The notes beneath the pieces are model-generated. The model had not been told where the DNA came from and ran no database searches. It saw only the letters and a program-made list of their open reading frames with translations. A program made the translations under genes and the position numbers. Shown piece after piece: positions 8,992 to 16,988 of a stretch of 64,000 bases of DNA (positions are counted from its first letter, which is position 1; each line of letters starts with the position of its first letter). Where the stretch lies: the NCBI GenBank assembly GCA_963816775.1, contig CAWFLX010000062.1, positions 65,444-129,443 on the forward strand, in the 5' to 3' direction. This DNA comes from JAFAXD01 sp963816775. GTDB lineage: Bacteria; Pseudomonadota; Alphaproteobacteria; Rhizobiales; Xanthobacteraceae.

Positions 8992-9010
8992 GCGGGCCGG
9001 AAAGGCCCGC
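8992..9010. other. Strong GC hairpin before the phosphoesterase gene
   Basis: GCGGGCC and GGCCCGC form a 7-bp stem with a GGAAA loop ending 14 bp before the phosphoesterase ATG. It would lie in that gene's 5' leader and could modulate translation. Confidence 0.4.
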
Positions 9011-9024
9011 AGGGTAACACGCGG

Positions 9025-9498
9025 ATGGATCGCAATAACATCGTCGTCGGCATCATCGCGGACACGCACGGGCTAATACGGCCGCAGGCCCTCGCGGAAC
9101 TGAGTGGGTCCGATCTGATCGTCCATGCCGGCGACATCGGAGCGCCCGGCCTGATCGAAGAGCTCGCTCGCATTGCTCCGACGTTCGCGGTTCGTGGCAA
9201 CGTCGATACCGGGCCTTGGGCGGCGGGCCTGCCGGCGACCGCGGTCGTCGCCGCCGGCGATCACAAGTTCTATCTCTTGCACGACGTCGCAGAACTCGAC
9301 CTCGATCCGGCTGCCGCGGGCTTCGCCGCCGTCATTTACGGTCATTCGCACCAGCCGGCGATCGAATTGCGCGACGACGTTTTGTTCCTCAACCCCGGGA
9401 GTGCCGGTCCGCGTCGATTCACCTTGCCGGTGACGCTTGCCCGGGTGCGCATCTCGGATGGCGTGTTGCACCCGGACATCATCATCCTGGAGCCCTAG
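9025..9498 (+). CDS. YfcE/MJ0936-type metallophosphoesterase
   Basis: Small cytoplasmic calcineurin-like phosphodiesterase of 157 residues. All metal-binding blocks are present in order: IADTHG (DxH), VHAGDIG (GD), VRGNVD (GNxD) and the C-terminal YGHSHQP (GHSH) followed by NPGSAGPRR. This family hydrolyses phosphodiesters with Mn2+ or similar metals; the physiological substrate is usually unknown. The ATG at 9025 is the first codon after a GC hairpin. The frame stays open upstream, but that part is antisense to the MetE-like gene. The gene converges on the phytoene-synthase-like gene. Confidence 0.88.
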   Translation: MDRNNIVVGIIADTHGLIRPQALAELSGSDLIVHAGDIGAPGLIEELARIAPTFAVRGNVDTGPWAAGLPATAVVAAGDHKFYLLHDVAELDLDPAAAGFAAVIYGHSHQPAIELRDDVLFLNPGSAGPRRFTLPVTLARVRISDGVLHPDIIILEP

Positions 9499-9509
9499 CC
9501 CGCGTTCTT

Positions 9510-10361
9510 TCACGACGGCAGCGGGAAACCGAACCAGCCGGCCCGCAGGAGCGCCATCAACCGGGCGAGCGGGGCGACCTCGACGACGGACAGCGCGCCA
9601 TGTCCATGCCTGCGCAACCGCCTCAATAGGAGCGGCACGATCGCGACCGGTAACAATGCCGGCCGCGCGTCCGGCGGCAGCTGGGCTGCGAGCTTGAGAA
9701 AGCCACCGAAATGGCGCTCCGCGCGCGCGATCAGTTCGGCCAGCGCCTCGGTCAACGCCGGGGTCGCGCGGCCGGCCAACAGGTCCGCCGCCCCGGCGCC
9801 GTGCCGGTCTAGGACCTCGGAGGGGACGTATACGTGGCCGCTTGAGGCGTGCAACGGAGCGACGGCGAGGAGCGTCGTCGTTCCATATGCGAGCCCGGCT
9901 GCGTCGGCTGCATCGGCAAGCTCATGCCCGTTCCAGGCAACGATGCGAGCGGCCGTTGCAAACAGCCCGCTCGAGGTCCGGCGCACATAACTGTCGAACT
10001 CCGCCGAGGTCGCGATCGGCTCTTGATAGAGATCCGATCGCCGCGCCTCGATCAGATCGAGCAGCGGTTGCGTCGATAGCCGGCAGCGATCGAGCGTGTC
10101 GAGCACCGCATTTGCGACCGGATGGCCGGCGACCTCGCCGTGGCCGGCGCCTGTCAATGCGTCGTACCACCATTGGAGCCGAATTTCGCCAGCCAGCGGC
10201 GCTTGGGCGACTTCGGCGACCCGCGCGATCTCGAGGTTGAAAGCATAGAGTGCAAACAGATGCGGCCGGGTACCGGTCGGAGCAAACAAGCTTGCAACAA
10301 AGCGATCCTTGTCGGACGCCCTGACCAACGCTTCGCAGTGCGCGTAGGCGGCGTCGCTCAT
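9510..10361 (-). CDS. Phytoene/squalene synthase-like protein (NDUFAF6-type)
   Basis: Protein of 283 residues of the trans-isoprenyl diphosphate synthase (head-to-head) fold. ALYAFNLEIARVAEVAQAPL and EIRLQWWYDAL are typical of the branch that includes the mitochondrial complex I assembly factor NDUFAF6. The Asp-rich DxxxD pairs of true phytoene synthases are weak here, so isoprenoid chemistry is doubtful. The ATG at 10361 has GAGG five bases upstream and leaves a 7-bp gap after the Mth938-like gene; a TTG 21 bp upstream is less likely. It is the last gene of the yajC-secD-secF-Mth938 run, an order that points to membrane-protein or complex I assembly. Confidence 0.82.
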   Translation of the reverse strand: MSDAAYAHCEALVRASDKDRFVASLFAPTGTRPHLFALYAFNLEIARVAEVAQAPLAGEIRLQWWYDALTGAGHGEVAGHPVANAVLDTLDRCRLSTQPLLDLIEARRSDLYQEPIATSAEFDSYVRRTSSGLFATAARIVAWNGHELADAADAAGLAYGTTTLLAVAPLHASSGHVYVPSEVLDRHGAGAADLLAGRATPALTEALAELIARAERHFGGFLKLAAQLPPDARPALLPVAIVPLLLRRLRRHGHGALSVVEVAPLARLMALLRAGWFGFPLPS

Positions 10362-10368
10362 CGGATCC

Positions 10369-10755
10369 TCACGGAACCGCAATCAAGAGTGCGGCGATCC
10401 GCCGCCGTTCACCGAGCAGGATGTTGTAGGTTCGCACGGCCGCACCCGTGGCCATGGCCTCGGCCACGATCTGGTGTTGGTGGAACTTTTCGCGCAACGC
10501 CCGTGCTATCGGGACCATGTCAACGCCGGTGCCGATCAAACAGTGGTCGATCGACGAGGCATCGGCAAAAACCAACGCCAACGCCTGCTCGTCAATCTGG
10601 TCGGGTACGGCGATAGACGAAGCCCAGATTCCGTTGGGAAGACACAACAGCGATCCCCGGTGCGACATGCCGGCAAACCGAAAACCCCCTTTGCCGTAGG
10701 CATCGATCGGGGCCGCGCTGGGCAGGTGCGGACGCTCGGCGGGGTCCTCGCTCAC
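10369..10755 (-). CDS. Mth938-like domain protein (DUF498, NDUFAF3-type)
   Basis: Protein of 128 residues with the Mth938/DUF498 domain: IDAYGKGGFRFAGMSHRGSL, then LIGTGVDMVPIARALRE and TGAAVRTYNILLGERRR. The family includes mitochondrial NDUFAF3, an assembly factor of respiratory complex I. The gene starts 6 bp after secF and is followed by the NDUFAF6-like gene, so homologues of two complex I assembly factors are adjacent and cotranscribed with the Sec translocon accessory genes. No catalytic residues are known for the family. Confidence 0.88.
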   Translation of the reverse strand: MSEDPAERPHLPSAAPIDAYGKGGFRFAGMSHRGSLLCLPNGIWASSIAVPDQIDEQALALVFADASSIDHCLIGTGVDMVPIARALREKFHQHQIVAEAMATGAAVRTYNILLGERRRIAALLIAVP

Positions 10756-10761
10756 GCCCGC

Positions 10762-11754
10762 TCAGGGCCGCGCCTTGGCGGGCGCCGGTGGGGGCGCCTT
10801 GGCGGGTGACGCCGGAGTCTTCGTCGCCGGCGCCGGCGTCTCGACGTGCTCGGTGCGCCCGGTTCCGACCCCAAGGTAGATCAGGATCGGCGAGGCAATA
10901 AACACCGAGGTGTAGGTGCCGACCAGCACGACACCGAACATCATGGTGGCCGTGAAGCTGTGGATCGCCGGACCGCCGAACAGCAGCAGCGCCAGCAGCG
11001 ACATCGCAACGGTCACGTGGGTGATGATCGAGCGCGACAGCGTCGAATTGATCGAGACGTTCAGCAAATCCGGCATCGACAGTCGCTTATAGCGACGCAG
11101 CATCTCGCGAATACGATCATAGATGACGACCGTGTCGTTGAGCGAATAGCCCAGGATGGTGAGCAGCGCCGCGATGCTGGTCAGGTCGAAATCGATCTGC
11201 GTCACCGACATGAAGCCGAGCGTGAGCACAAGATCGTGGACGTTGGCGATCATCGCGCCGAGCGCGAACTGCCACTCGAATCGGAACCACAAGTACACCA
11301 GGATCGCTGCGATCGCAGCGAAGACGCCGAGAATACCCTTGTACAGCAGCTCTCCGGACACGCGCGGGCCGACCACCTCGATGCGCCGGTAGTCGACGTC
11401 CGATCCGAGCGCGCCGCGTACTTTCTCCACGGCCGCCTGCTGCGCGGTCTCGCCACCCGGCTGCTGGGCGATGCGGATGAGCACGTCGGCCGGCCCGCCG
11501 AATTGCTGCAACTGCACCTCGCCGAGACCCAGCGCGCTCAGCTTGTTGCGCATCGTCTGCAGGTCGGCCGCTCCGGATTTGGCCTGCACTTCGAGCAGCG
11601 TTCCGCCCTGAAAGTCGATGCCGAAATTGAGGCCGTGCGTGAAGTAGAGCACGATGGCCAGGATCGAGAGGGCGGCGGACACCGGAAAGCTGATGCGCCG
11701 AAAGCGCATGAAATCAAACTTGGTGTCGTCCGGAACGATACGTAGCAGGCGCAC
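10762..11754 (-). CDS. secF: Protein translocase subunit SecF
   Basis: Inner-membrane partner of SecD that uses the proton gradient to help SecYEG export. Residues 20-45 form the first membrane segment, followed by the family motif LNFGIDFQGGTLLEV. The last 190 residues contain five membrane helices with the conserved LGYSLNDTVVIYDRIRE. The C-terminus ends in a Pro/Ala/Lys-rich tail of about 30 residues. The start is taken as GTG at 11754 (MRLLRIVPDDTKFDFMRFRR), which matches how many alphaproteobacterial SecF proteins begin; a longer frame runs into secD. It follows secD by 37 bp and precedes the Mth938-like gene by 6 bp. Confidence 0.95.
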   Translation of the reverse strand: MRLLRIVPDDTKFDFMRFRRISFPVSAALSILAIVLYFTHGLNFGIDFQGGTLLEVQAKSGAADLQTMRNKLSALGLGEVQLQQFGGPADVLIRIAQQPGGETAQQAAVEKVRGALGSDVDYRRIEVVGPRVSGELLYKGILGVFAAIAAILVYLWFRFEWQFALGAMIANVHDLVLTLGFMSVTQIDFDLTSIAALLTILGYSLNDTVVIYDRIREMLRRYKRLSMPDLLNVSINSTLSRSIITHVTVAMSLLALLLFGGPAIHSFTATMMFGVVLVGTYTSVFIASPILIYLGVGTGRTEHVETPAPATKTPASPAKAPPPAPAKARP

Positions 11755-11791
11755 TGGATTGTTCTCGGTGTTGCTCTGTCGTTTTCTTAAA

Positions 11792-13396
11792 TCAGATTGG
11801 CACGGTCTTCGGGCGTTGCCATTGCACCCAGGTCGCAACGATCAACCGCGTCAGCGTGAAGGCGGTGAACAGGCTGGTCGCGATACCAATCCCCAGCGTA
11901 ACCGCAAAGCCCCGCACGGGCCCGGTCCCGATCACGAACAATACCGCAGCTGCGATGAAGGTCGTAATGTTCGAATCGAGAATGGTCGCAAGCGCGCGCG
12001 AAAAGCCGGCGTCGATCGCCGAAATCGCGGAGCGGCCGCCGCGCACCTCTTCGCGGATGCGCTCGTAGATCAGCACGTTGGAGTTGACCGCGATACCGAC
12101 CGTGAGCACGATCCCGGCGATGCCGGGCAACGTGAGGGTCGCGTTCAACAGCGAAAGCACCCCGAAGATCATCGCCACGTTGACCGCGACGGCGATGTTG
12201 GCGAACAGGCCGAACAGCCCGTAGGTCGCGAACATGAATACGACGACCAGGACGGCGCCCGCGTAGGAGGCGAGCTTGCCCTTCTGGATCGAATCTTGTC
12301 CGAGCCCGGGGCCGACCACGCGTTGTTCGATCGGCGTCAGTTTGGCGGGCAGCGCGCCGGCGCGCAGCAGGATCGCGAGCTCGTTGGCGCTCTCGACCGT
12401 GAAACTACCGGAAATCTGCCCGCTGCCGCCGAGGATCGCCTCGCGAATGACCGGCGCCGAGATCACTTCGCCGTCGAGCACGATCGCGAATGGCCGTCCG
12501 ACATTTTCCTGTGAGACCTGCGCGAACCGCCGGGCGCCGGCGGTGTTGAAGCGGAACGTCACAATCGGTTCGCCGCTGCGCTGGTCGAAGCCGGGCTGCG
12601 CGTCTGTAAGATCGGCGCCCGATACCATCACTTGCTTCTGCACGAGTATCGGGACCTTCTGGCCGCCCCGCGTTTCGTACAAGAGGTCGTCATCAGGCGG
12701 CACTCGTCCCTGCAGCGCGTCCTGCGGCGAGTTCGACACGTCAACCAAACGGAACTCGAGCTTCGCGGTCTTACCCAAAATGCGCAGCAATGCTTCCGGG
12801 TCGCCGAGGCCTGGCACCTGCACCAGAACCCGGTCGATGCCCTGGCGTTGCACCGTTGGCTCGACCAGGCCCAGTTCGTTCACACGCTTTTCAATGATCG
12901 GGATCGTCTGCTCGACGACTTGACGGATGCGCTCGGTCATCGCAGCTTCGGTCACCGTCAGCCGGACGAGACCGTTGCCTGCGTCGCTCACGTCGAGCGA
13001 GCGTTGCCCGGTTCCGCCCAGAAGCCCGCCCAACGGCACCGACAGCTCGCGCAGCTTGCTGTAGGCAGTCTGGATGTCCGATCCGTCGCGAATCCGTACC
13101 TCGACGGTGTCGCCGCGGATCACGAGCCCGGTGTAACCGATCTTGGCGTCGCGCAGGACCCGGCGGACGTCGTCACGCACCTGATCGAGTTTCTGTTGGC
13201 GCACGTCGTTGGCGTCGACCTCGAGCAGAATGTGCGAGCCGCCTTGCAGATCGAGGCCGAGCACCACGTGGCGCTGCGCCCACTCCGGCCAGCGCGCAAC
13301 GGTCTGCGGACTGAAGAAATTGGGTACCGCGCACAGGCAGATGATCGCCGCGATCGCAACGATCGCAATCGCCTTCCAGCGCGAAAAATAGAGCAT
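11792..13396 (-). CDS. secD: Protein translocase subunit SecD
   Basis: Inner-membrane protein of 534 residues. One N-terminal membrane helix is followed by the periplasmic P1 region (VLGLDLQGGSHILLEVD) and a C-terminal bundle of five helices with GIVLTVGIAVNSNVLIYERI and ALATILDSNITTFIAA. SecD and SecF together pull translocating proteins to the periplasmic side at the cost of proton motive force. The start lies 5 bp after the yajC stop, so the operon yajC-secD-secF is intact. Confidence 0.96.
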   Translation of the reverse strand: MLYFSRWKAIAIVAIAAIICLCAVPNFFSPQTVARWPEWAQRHVVLGLDLQGGSHILLEVDANDVRQQKLDQVRDDVRRVLRDAKIGYTGLVIRGDTVEVRIRDGSDIQTAYSKLRELSVPLGGLLGGTGQRSLDVSDAGNGLVRLTVTEAAMTERIRQVVEQTIPIIEKRVNELGLVEPTVQRQGIDRVLVQVPGLGDPEALLRILGKTAKLEFRLVDVSNSPQDALQGRVPPDDDLLYETRGGQKVPILVQKQVMVSGADLTDAQPGFDQRSGEPIVTFRFNTAGARRFAQVSQENVGRPFAIVLDGEVISAPVIREAILGGSGQISGSFTVESANELAILLRAGALPAKLTPIEQRVVGPGLGQDSIQKGKLASYAGAVLVVVFMFATYGLFGLFANIAVAVNVAMIFGVLSLLNATLTLPGIAGIVLTVGIAVNSNVLIYERIREEVRGGRSAISAIDAGFSRALATILDSNITTFIAAAVLFVIGTGPVRGFAVTLGIGIATSLFTAFTLTRLIVATWVQWQRPKTVPI

Positions 13397-13401
13397 GAGA
13401 C

Positions 13402-13734
13402 TTAGCTCGCCTCGTCCTTCACCGGCTCGCCCTTGGCGCGCACGTCGGAGATCATCTGGCGCAGCTGACGCACGCGCACCCCGTCGGCGATTTCGACTTC
13501 GATCTGATCGTCATCGACCACCTTGGTTATCTTGCCCACGAGACCGCCCGAGGTCACCACGGTGTCGCCGCGCCGAACGTTCTTCACGAGTTCCTGATGC
13601 TGCTTCACCTTCTTCTGCTGCGGCCGCAGAATCAAAAAATACATGATGACGAATATTGCCACGAATGGGAGCAACGACATGAACATGTCGCTGTTGCCCC
13701 CGAGGCCCTGGGCAAATGCGGGCGTGATGAACAT
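13402..13734 (-). CDS. yajC: YajC, preprotein translocase accessory subunit
   Basis: Small inner-membrane protein of 110 residues. One membrane helix (about residues 18-38, MSLLPFVAIFVIMYFLILRP) is followed by RPQQKKVKQHQ and a cytoplasmic domain with NVRRGDTVVTSGGLVGKI. It associates with SecDF. It is the first gene of the sec operon, so its promoter must lie in the gap upstream, which carries two palindromic repeats. Confidence 0.95.
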   Translation of the reverse strand: MFITPAFAQGLGGNSDMFMSLLPFVAIFVIMYFLILRPQQKKVKQHQELVKNVRRGDTVVTSGGLVGKITKVVDDDQIEVEIADGVRVRQLRQMISDVRAKGEPVKDEAS

Positions 13735-13982
13735 CTAGTTTCCCTCTATTCGGTAAAACGCTGCCGCCGTGCAAAACGGGCTCCGGTCGCCGGATGCGGC
13801 CCAAATCGCGCGCGACTATAGCGGCCGCGAGCCCGATTGCAACGTGACAGGACGACGGTTTGACCGTAGGCAGAATGGGCCAATCTAAGGCGAAAACACG
13901 TTCGGAACAGCGGACCGTGCGGCTTCATCTGCGCGCCAATCGCCGCAGGTCGCGCGAAAATCCCATACCGCCCTAGGGTCCC

Positions 13983-14035
13983 GATTCCGAAGTTCGCACT
14001 ACCTTGCGGCGGCCTCGCATGCGAACTTCGGAATC
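13983..14035. repeat. Palindromic repeat, family P1 copy 1
   Basis: Perfect 16-bp inverted arms GATTCCGAAGTTCGCA (13983-13998) and TGCGAACTTCGGAATC (14020-14035) enclose a 21-nt loop. A diverged copy with the same right arm lies at 16820-16872. It is in the divergent gap between yajC and the ATPase gene. Confidence 0.85.
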
Positions 14036-14063
14036 AAAGGGACACTAGCAAGTTTATGACTTT

Positions 14064-14137
14064 AGTGTGGTTTTGGATTTGAAGTTCCTATGCAAGCGTG
14101 CGGCCAAAGTAGTAGGAACTTCAAATCCACCACGCTA
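14064..14137. repeat. Palindromic repeat, family P2
   Basis: Arms GGATTTGAAGTTCCTA (14075-14090) and TAGGAACTTCAAATCC (14113-14128) are perfect 16-bp complements around a 22-nt loop. The outer TAGTGTGG and CCACGCTA extend the stem imperfectly. It lies 29 bp after the P1 palindrome and directly before the ATPase gene. Together with P1 it fills most of the 445-bp gap, in which I see no other feature. Confidence 0.85.
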
Positions 14138-14179
14138 GCGCTTTTCGCGATAAGCCAACGGCGCAACGAAGGTCCCGCA

Positions 14180-15067
14180 ATGCCAGAAGCCCGAAAACTG
14201 CACGCCTCCCCCGATGGCGAAGTGCTGGCGCGTATTGCCGATGCCCTGGAGCGGCTCGCGCCGAGCGCGCCGTCCGCCCCGGATTTTGCCGCCGCCGATG
14301 CGTTCGTCTGGCATCCAGCCGGGCGCAGGCTTGCCACCGTCAAGCGGGTGAACCGGGTCGACATGGGACTGCTGAAGGGGATCGACCGCATGCGCGATAT
14401 CCTGATCGAGAACACCGATCGCTTCGCGCGCGGGCTTCCGGCCAACAACGCGCTGCTGTGGGGCGCGCGTGGCATGGGCAAATCCTCCCTGGTCAAGGCC
14501 GTACACGCATCCGTCAACGCTCAGCTTGGCGCAAAGGCCGGTCTGCTCAAGCTGATCGAGATCCATCGCGAGGACATTGAGAGTCTACCCGACCTGATGG
14601 GCCTGCTGCGCGGCGTGCCGTACCGGTTCATTGTTTTCTGCGACGACCTTTCATTCGACGCCGAGGACACGTCCTACAAATCACTCAAGGCAGTGCTCGA
14701 AGGCGGGATCGAAGGCCGGCCCGAAAACGTCATCCTGTACGCCACGTCGAACCGGCGTCACTTGATGTCGCGCGACATGATGGAGAACGAGCGCTCGACC
14801 GCCATCAACCCGGGCGAGACGGTCGAGGAGAAGGTGTCGCTGTCCGATCGTTTCGGGCTGTGGCTCGGCTTTCACCGCTGCAGCCAGGACGAATTCCTGG
14901 CGATGGTCGCGGCTTATGTGGAGCACTTCAAGATCCCGGCCGAGGCCGACGCGGTGCGCCGTGAAGCGCTGGAATGGGCAACCACCCGCGGTTCACGGTC
15001 GGGCCGGGTCGCTTGGCAATATGTGCAGGATCTGGCTGGTCGGCTCGGGGTACCGACGGGCCGCTAG
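14180..15067 (+). CDS. DUF815-type P-loop AAA ATPase
   Basis: Protein of 295 residues. It has Walker A GARGMGKSSLVK, Walker B FIVFCDDLSF and a sensor-like SNRRHLM segment, followed by an AAA lid. The combination of IDRMRDILIENTDRFARGLP with this ATPase core is typical of the DUF815 family, whose cellular role is not established. The ATG at 14180 is chosen because the longer frame would start inside the P2 repeat. It diverges from the yajC operon and converges on the NlpD-like gene. Confidence 0.85.
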   Translation: MPEARKLHASPDGEVLARIADALERLAPSAPSAPDFAAADAFVWHPAGRRLATVKRVNRVDMGLLKGIDRMRDILIENTDRFARGLPANNALLWGARGMGKSSLVKAVHASVNAQLGAKAGLLKLIEIHREDIESLPDLMGLLRGVPYRFIVFCDDLSFDAEDTSYKSLKAVLEGGIEGRPENVILYATSNRRHLMSRDMMENERSTAINPGETVEEKVSLSDRFGLWLGFHRCSQDEFLAMVAAYVEHFKIPAEADAVRREALEWATTRGSRSGRVAWQYVQDLAGRLGVPTGR

Positions 15068-15148
15068 GATGGGTTGAGCCTCAGTGAAACCGATCGGCGG
15101 CAATGAGCGATGGGTCTCGGCCTGCTGGGGAGCGGGCCTCAACCCATC
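15068..15148. repeat. Palindromic repeat, family P3, between convergent genes
   Basis: GATGGGTTGAG (15068-15078) and CTCAACCCATC (15138-15148) are 11-bp perfect inverted arms around a 59-nt loop. The left arm begins on the base after the ATPase stop and the right arm ends 13 bp before the NlpD-like stop, so it could act as a transcription terminator for both. Confidence 0.65.
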
Positions 15149-15161
15149 TAACATCACGCAA

Positions 15162-15986
15162 TCACGCGCCCGGTAGGTATTGCGTCGGATCGACCGGCGC
15201 CGAACCCTTGCGGATTTCGAAATGCAACTGGGGCGACGTCACGTTGCCGGTTTGGCCTGACTTGGCGATCACTTGGCCGCGGCGAACCTGATCCCCGCGC
15301 TTGACCAGGATTTCGCTGGCATGCGCGTAGGCGGTGACGAACCCGTTGCTGTGGCGAACCAGAACAAGGTTGCCGTAGCCCTTGAGTTCGCTGCCCGCGT
15401 AAGCCACCACGCCGTCCTCGGCCGCGTGCACGGGCGTTCCTTCCGGCAGCGCCAAGTTGATCCCATCGTTCTGCTGGCCGTTGGCCATCGCGCCCGAGCC
15501 CGAGATCACCCGGCCCCGCGCCGGCCACCGAAACGATGGTGTCGCGGCGTCCGCCGCCTTGGCGGCAGCGCCCACATCCGGTGTCGCTACCTGTGCGGTC
15601 GGCGGGCTGACCATGGCGACTTGTTGTTCCGCCGGCGCCGCCTTCGGAGCTGGCACAGGGGCCGGCTTGACGGTTGAAGCGAGCGCGACGGTTTGCTGTT
15701 TGGGAGTCGCGGGCGCCTTCTGCGCCACGACCGTTTTCTTGTGGTTGTCATCGGAGGCATGCTCGGCGACGTGCGCCGGCCGCGGGGCAATCGGTGCTGC
15801 CAGTTGCGCCGTCTCGACCCGCGCGGGCGGAGAAGGCACAGCTGGCTGCATCTGGCTGAGCTGAGCGCCAGTCGCACCTTCCTCAAACCGCGAAGTGTCG
15901 GAGCTGCACCCGGCAACGCCACCCGCGAGCGCCGCCAGAACGGCCGCCCGCCCCAGCGGACCGATCATCACAACGATACGCATCAT
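15162..15986 (-). CDS. NlpD-like lipoprotein with degenerate LytM (M23) domain
   Basis: Envelope lipoprotein of about 274 residues. A hydrophobic N-terminus ends in a lipobox (GGVAGC, then SSD). Residues about 35-150 are Ala/Pro/Val-rich, with no recognisable LysM domain. Residues about 150-274 are LytM: YAGSELKGYGNLVLVRHSNG and TAYAHASEILVKRGDQV. The zinc ligands of active M23 peptidases are replaced (NDGIN in place of HxxxD; SPQLHFE in place of HxHFE), as in E. coli NlpD, so an amidase-activating rather than hydrolytic role is likely. The ATG at 15986 is assumed; 15983 or a GTG two codons upstream are alternatives. It follows pcm by about 110 bp. Confidence 0.85.
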   Translation of the reverse strand: MMRIVVMIGPLGRAAVLAALAGGVAGCSSDTSRFEEGATGAQLSQMQPAVPSPPARVETAQLAAPIAPRPAHVAEHASDDNHKKTVVAQKAPATPKQQTVALASTVKPAPVPAPKAAPAEQQVAMVSPPTAQVATPDVGAAAKAADAATPSFRWPARGRVISGSGAMANGQQNDGINLALPEGTPVHAAEDGVVAYAGSELKGYGNLVLVRHSNGFVTAYAHASEILVKRGDQVRRGQVIAKSGQTGNVTSPQLHFEIRKGSAPVDPTQYLPGA

Positions 15987-16097
15987 ACCCACCCGTACGC
16001 ACCCACGTAGGGCTCAACTAAAACACACGCCGAGTAAATATTGCCTTAAGGGTTAATCCGATCGCGAATCGTCCGACTGGTGCCAACCGTTCGGATT

Positions 16098-16754
16098 CTA
16101 AAGCTCGCGTGCCTTGCCCGGAACCAGCGGCACGAAGCGCACCGGGATCAGATCTTTGCGCGTAATCCCTTCGGGGGTCTTGGTGAGCTTGACCAGGTAT
16201 TGTGTGCCCGCCGTGGGGCCGAGCGGCAGGAGCATCACGCCATCATCGGCTAGCGCCTCAATCAACGTTTCCGGGATCCGATCAGTCGCCGCGGTGATGA
16301 TGATGCGGTCGAACTTGCCTTGGTCCGGCACCCCAGCGACGCCATCCGCCACAATGATCTCGACGTTGTGGTAGCCGAGCGTCTCAATGCGGGCGCGCGC
16401 CGCCTCGGCAAGGGTCCGATAGCGCTCCACGCTTACAACCTCACGGGCGAGGCGCGAGAGCACTGCGGCCTGGTAACCGGAACCAGTCCCGATTTCGAGC
16501 ACGCGATGCTGCGGGCGCACGGCGAGTTGCTCCGTCATGTAGGCGACAATGTAGGGCTGGCTGATAGTCTGCCCGCACGCGATCGGCAACGCATGGTCCG
16601 CGTATGCGACCGCGCTGTAGTCGGGCGGGACGAAGTATTCGCGCGGAACTTCATCCAACGCGCGCATCACCGATTTGTCCATGATGCCGCGCTGGCGCAG
16701 CTGGAGCTGGAACTCCATGCGTCCGACGCGCTCGTCGCTGTGAACCCTCGCCAT
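16098..16754 (-). CDS. pcm: Protein-L-isoaspartate O-methyltransferase
   Basis: SAM-dependent cytoplasmic enzyme of 218 residues that methylates isoaspartyl residues to start repair of aged proteins. The family motifs are intact: VPREYFVPPDYSAVAYADHA, the SAM-binding VLEIGTGSGYQAAVLSRL, and IIITAATDRIPETLIEALAD. Start ATG 16754 gives the normal length. It lies downstream of surE in the same direction, the common surE-pcm-nlpD order, although the 234-bp gap to surE contains a second P1 palindrome. A distant paralogue lies at 45689-46342. Confidence 0.95.
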   Translation of the reverse strand: MARVHSDERVGRMEFQLQLRQRGIMDKSVMRALDEVPREYFVPPDYSAVAYADHALPIACGQTISQPYIVAYMTEQLAVRPQHRVLEIGTGSGYQAAVLSRLAREVVSVERYRTLAEAARARIETLGYHNVEIIVADGVAGVPDQGKFDRIIITAATDRIPETLIEALADDGVMLLPLGPTAGTQYLVKLTKTPEGITRKDLIPVRFVPLVPGKAREL

Positions 16755-16819
16755 CGCGGTTTCGGAGCTTCGTTCCGAACCCGACTCCCCGGCTTGGGGA
16801 TCGGGCCGGCTGGTCTCCC

Positions 16820-16872
16820 GGTTCCGAAGTACGCCCCATCTTGCAACGTGTTTTAGTGCGAACTTCGGAATC
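16820..16872. repeat. Palindromic repeat, family P1 copy 2 (diverged)
   Basis: The right arm GCGAACTTCGGAATC is identical to that of the copy near 14020; the left arm GGTTCCGAAGTACGC has two mismatches. The loop differs. It lies in the surE-pcm gap about 65 bp upstream of pcm. Confidence 0.8.
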
Positions 16873-16988
16873 AATGTTGCAACCTCAATCCAACACGTCA
16901 GCAATAATACGCAATCAATTGTTAACGTTCTTGATAAATTGGCAAGCGCGATCAGCTTTGCCGCCCGTCCGGAGGGCGCACCGGAACG

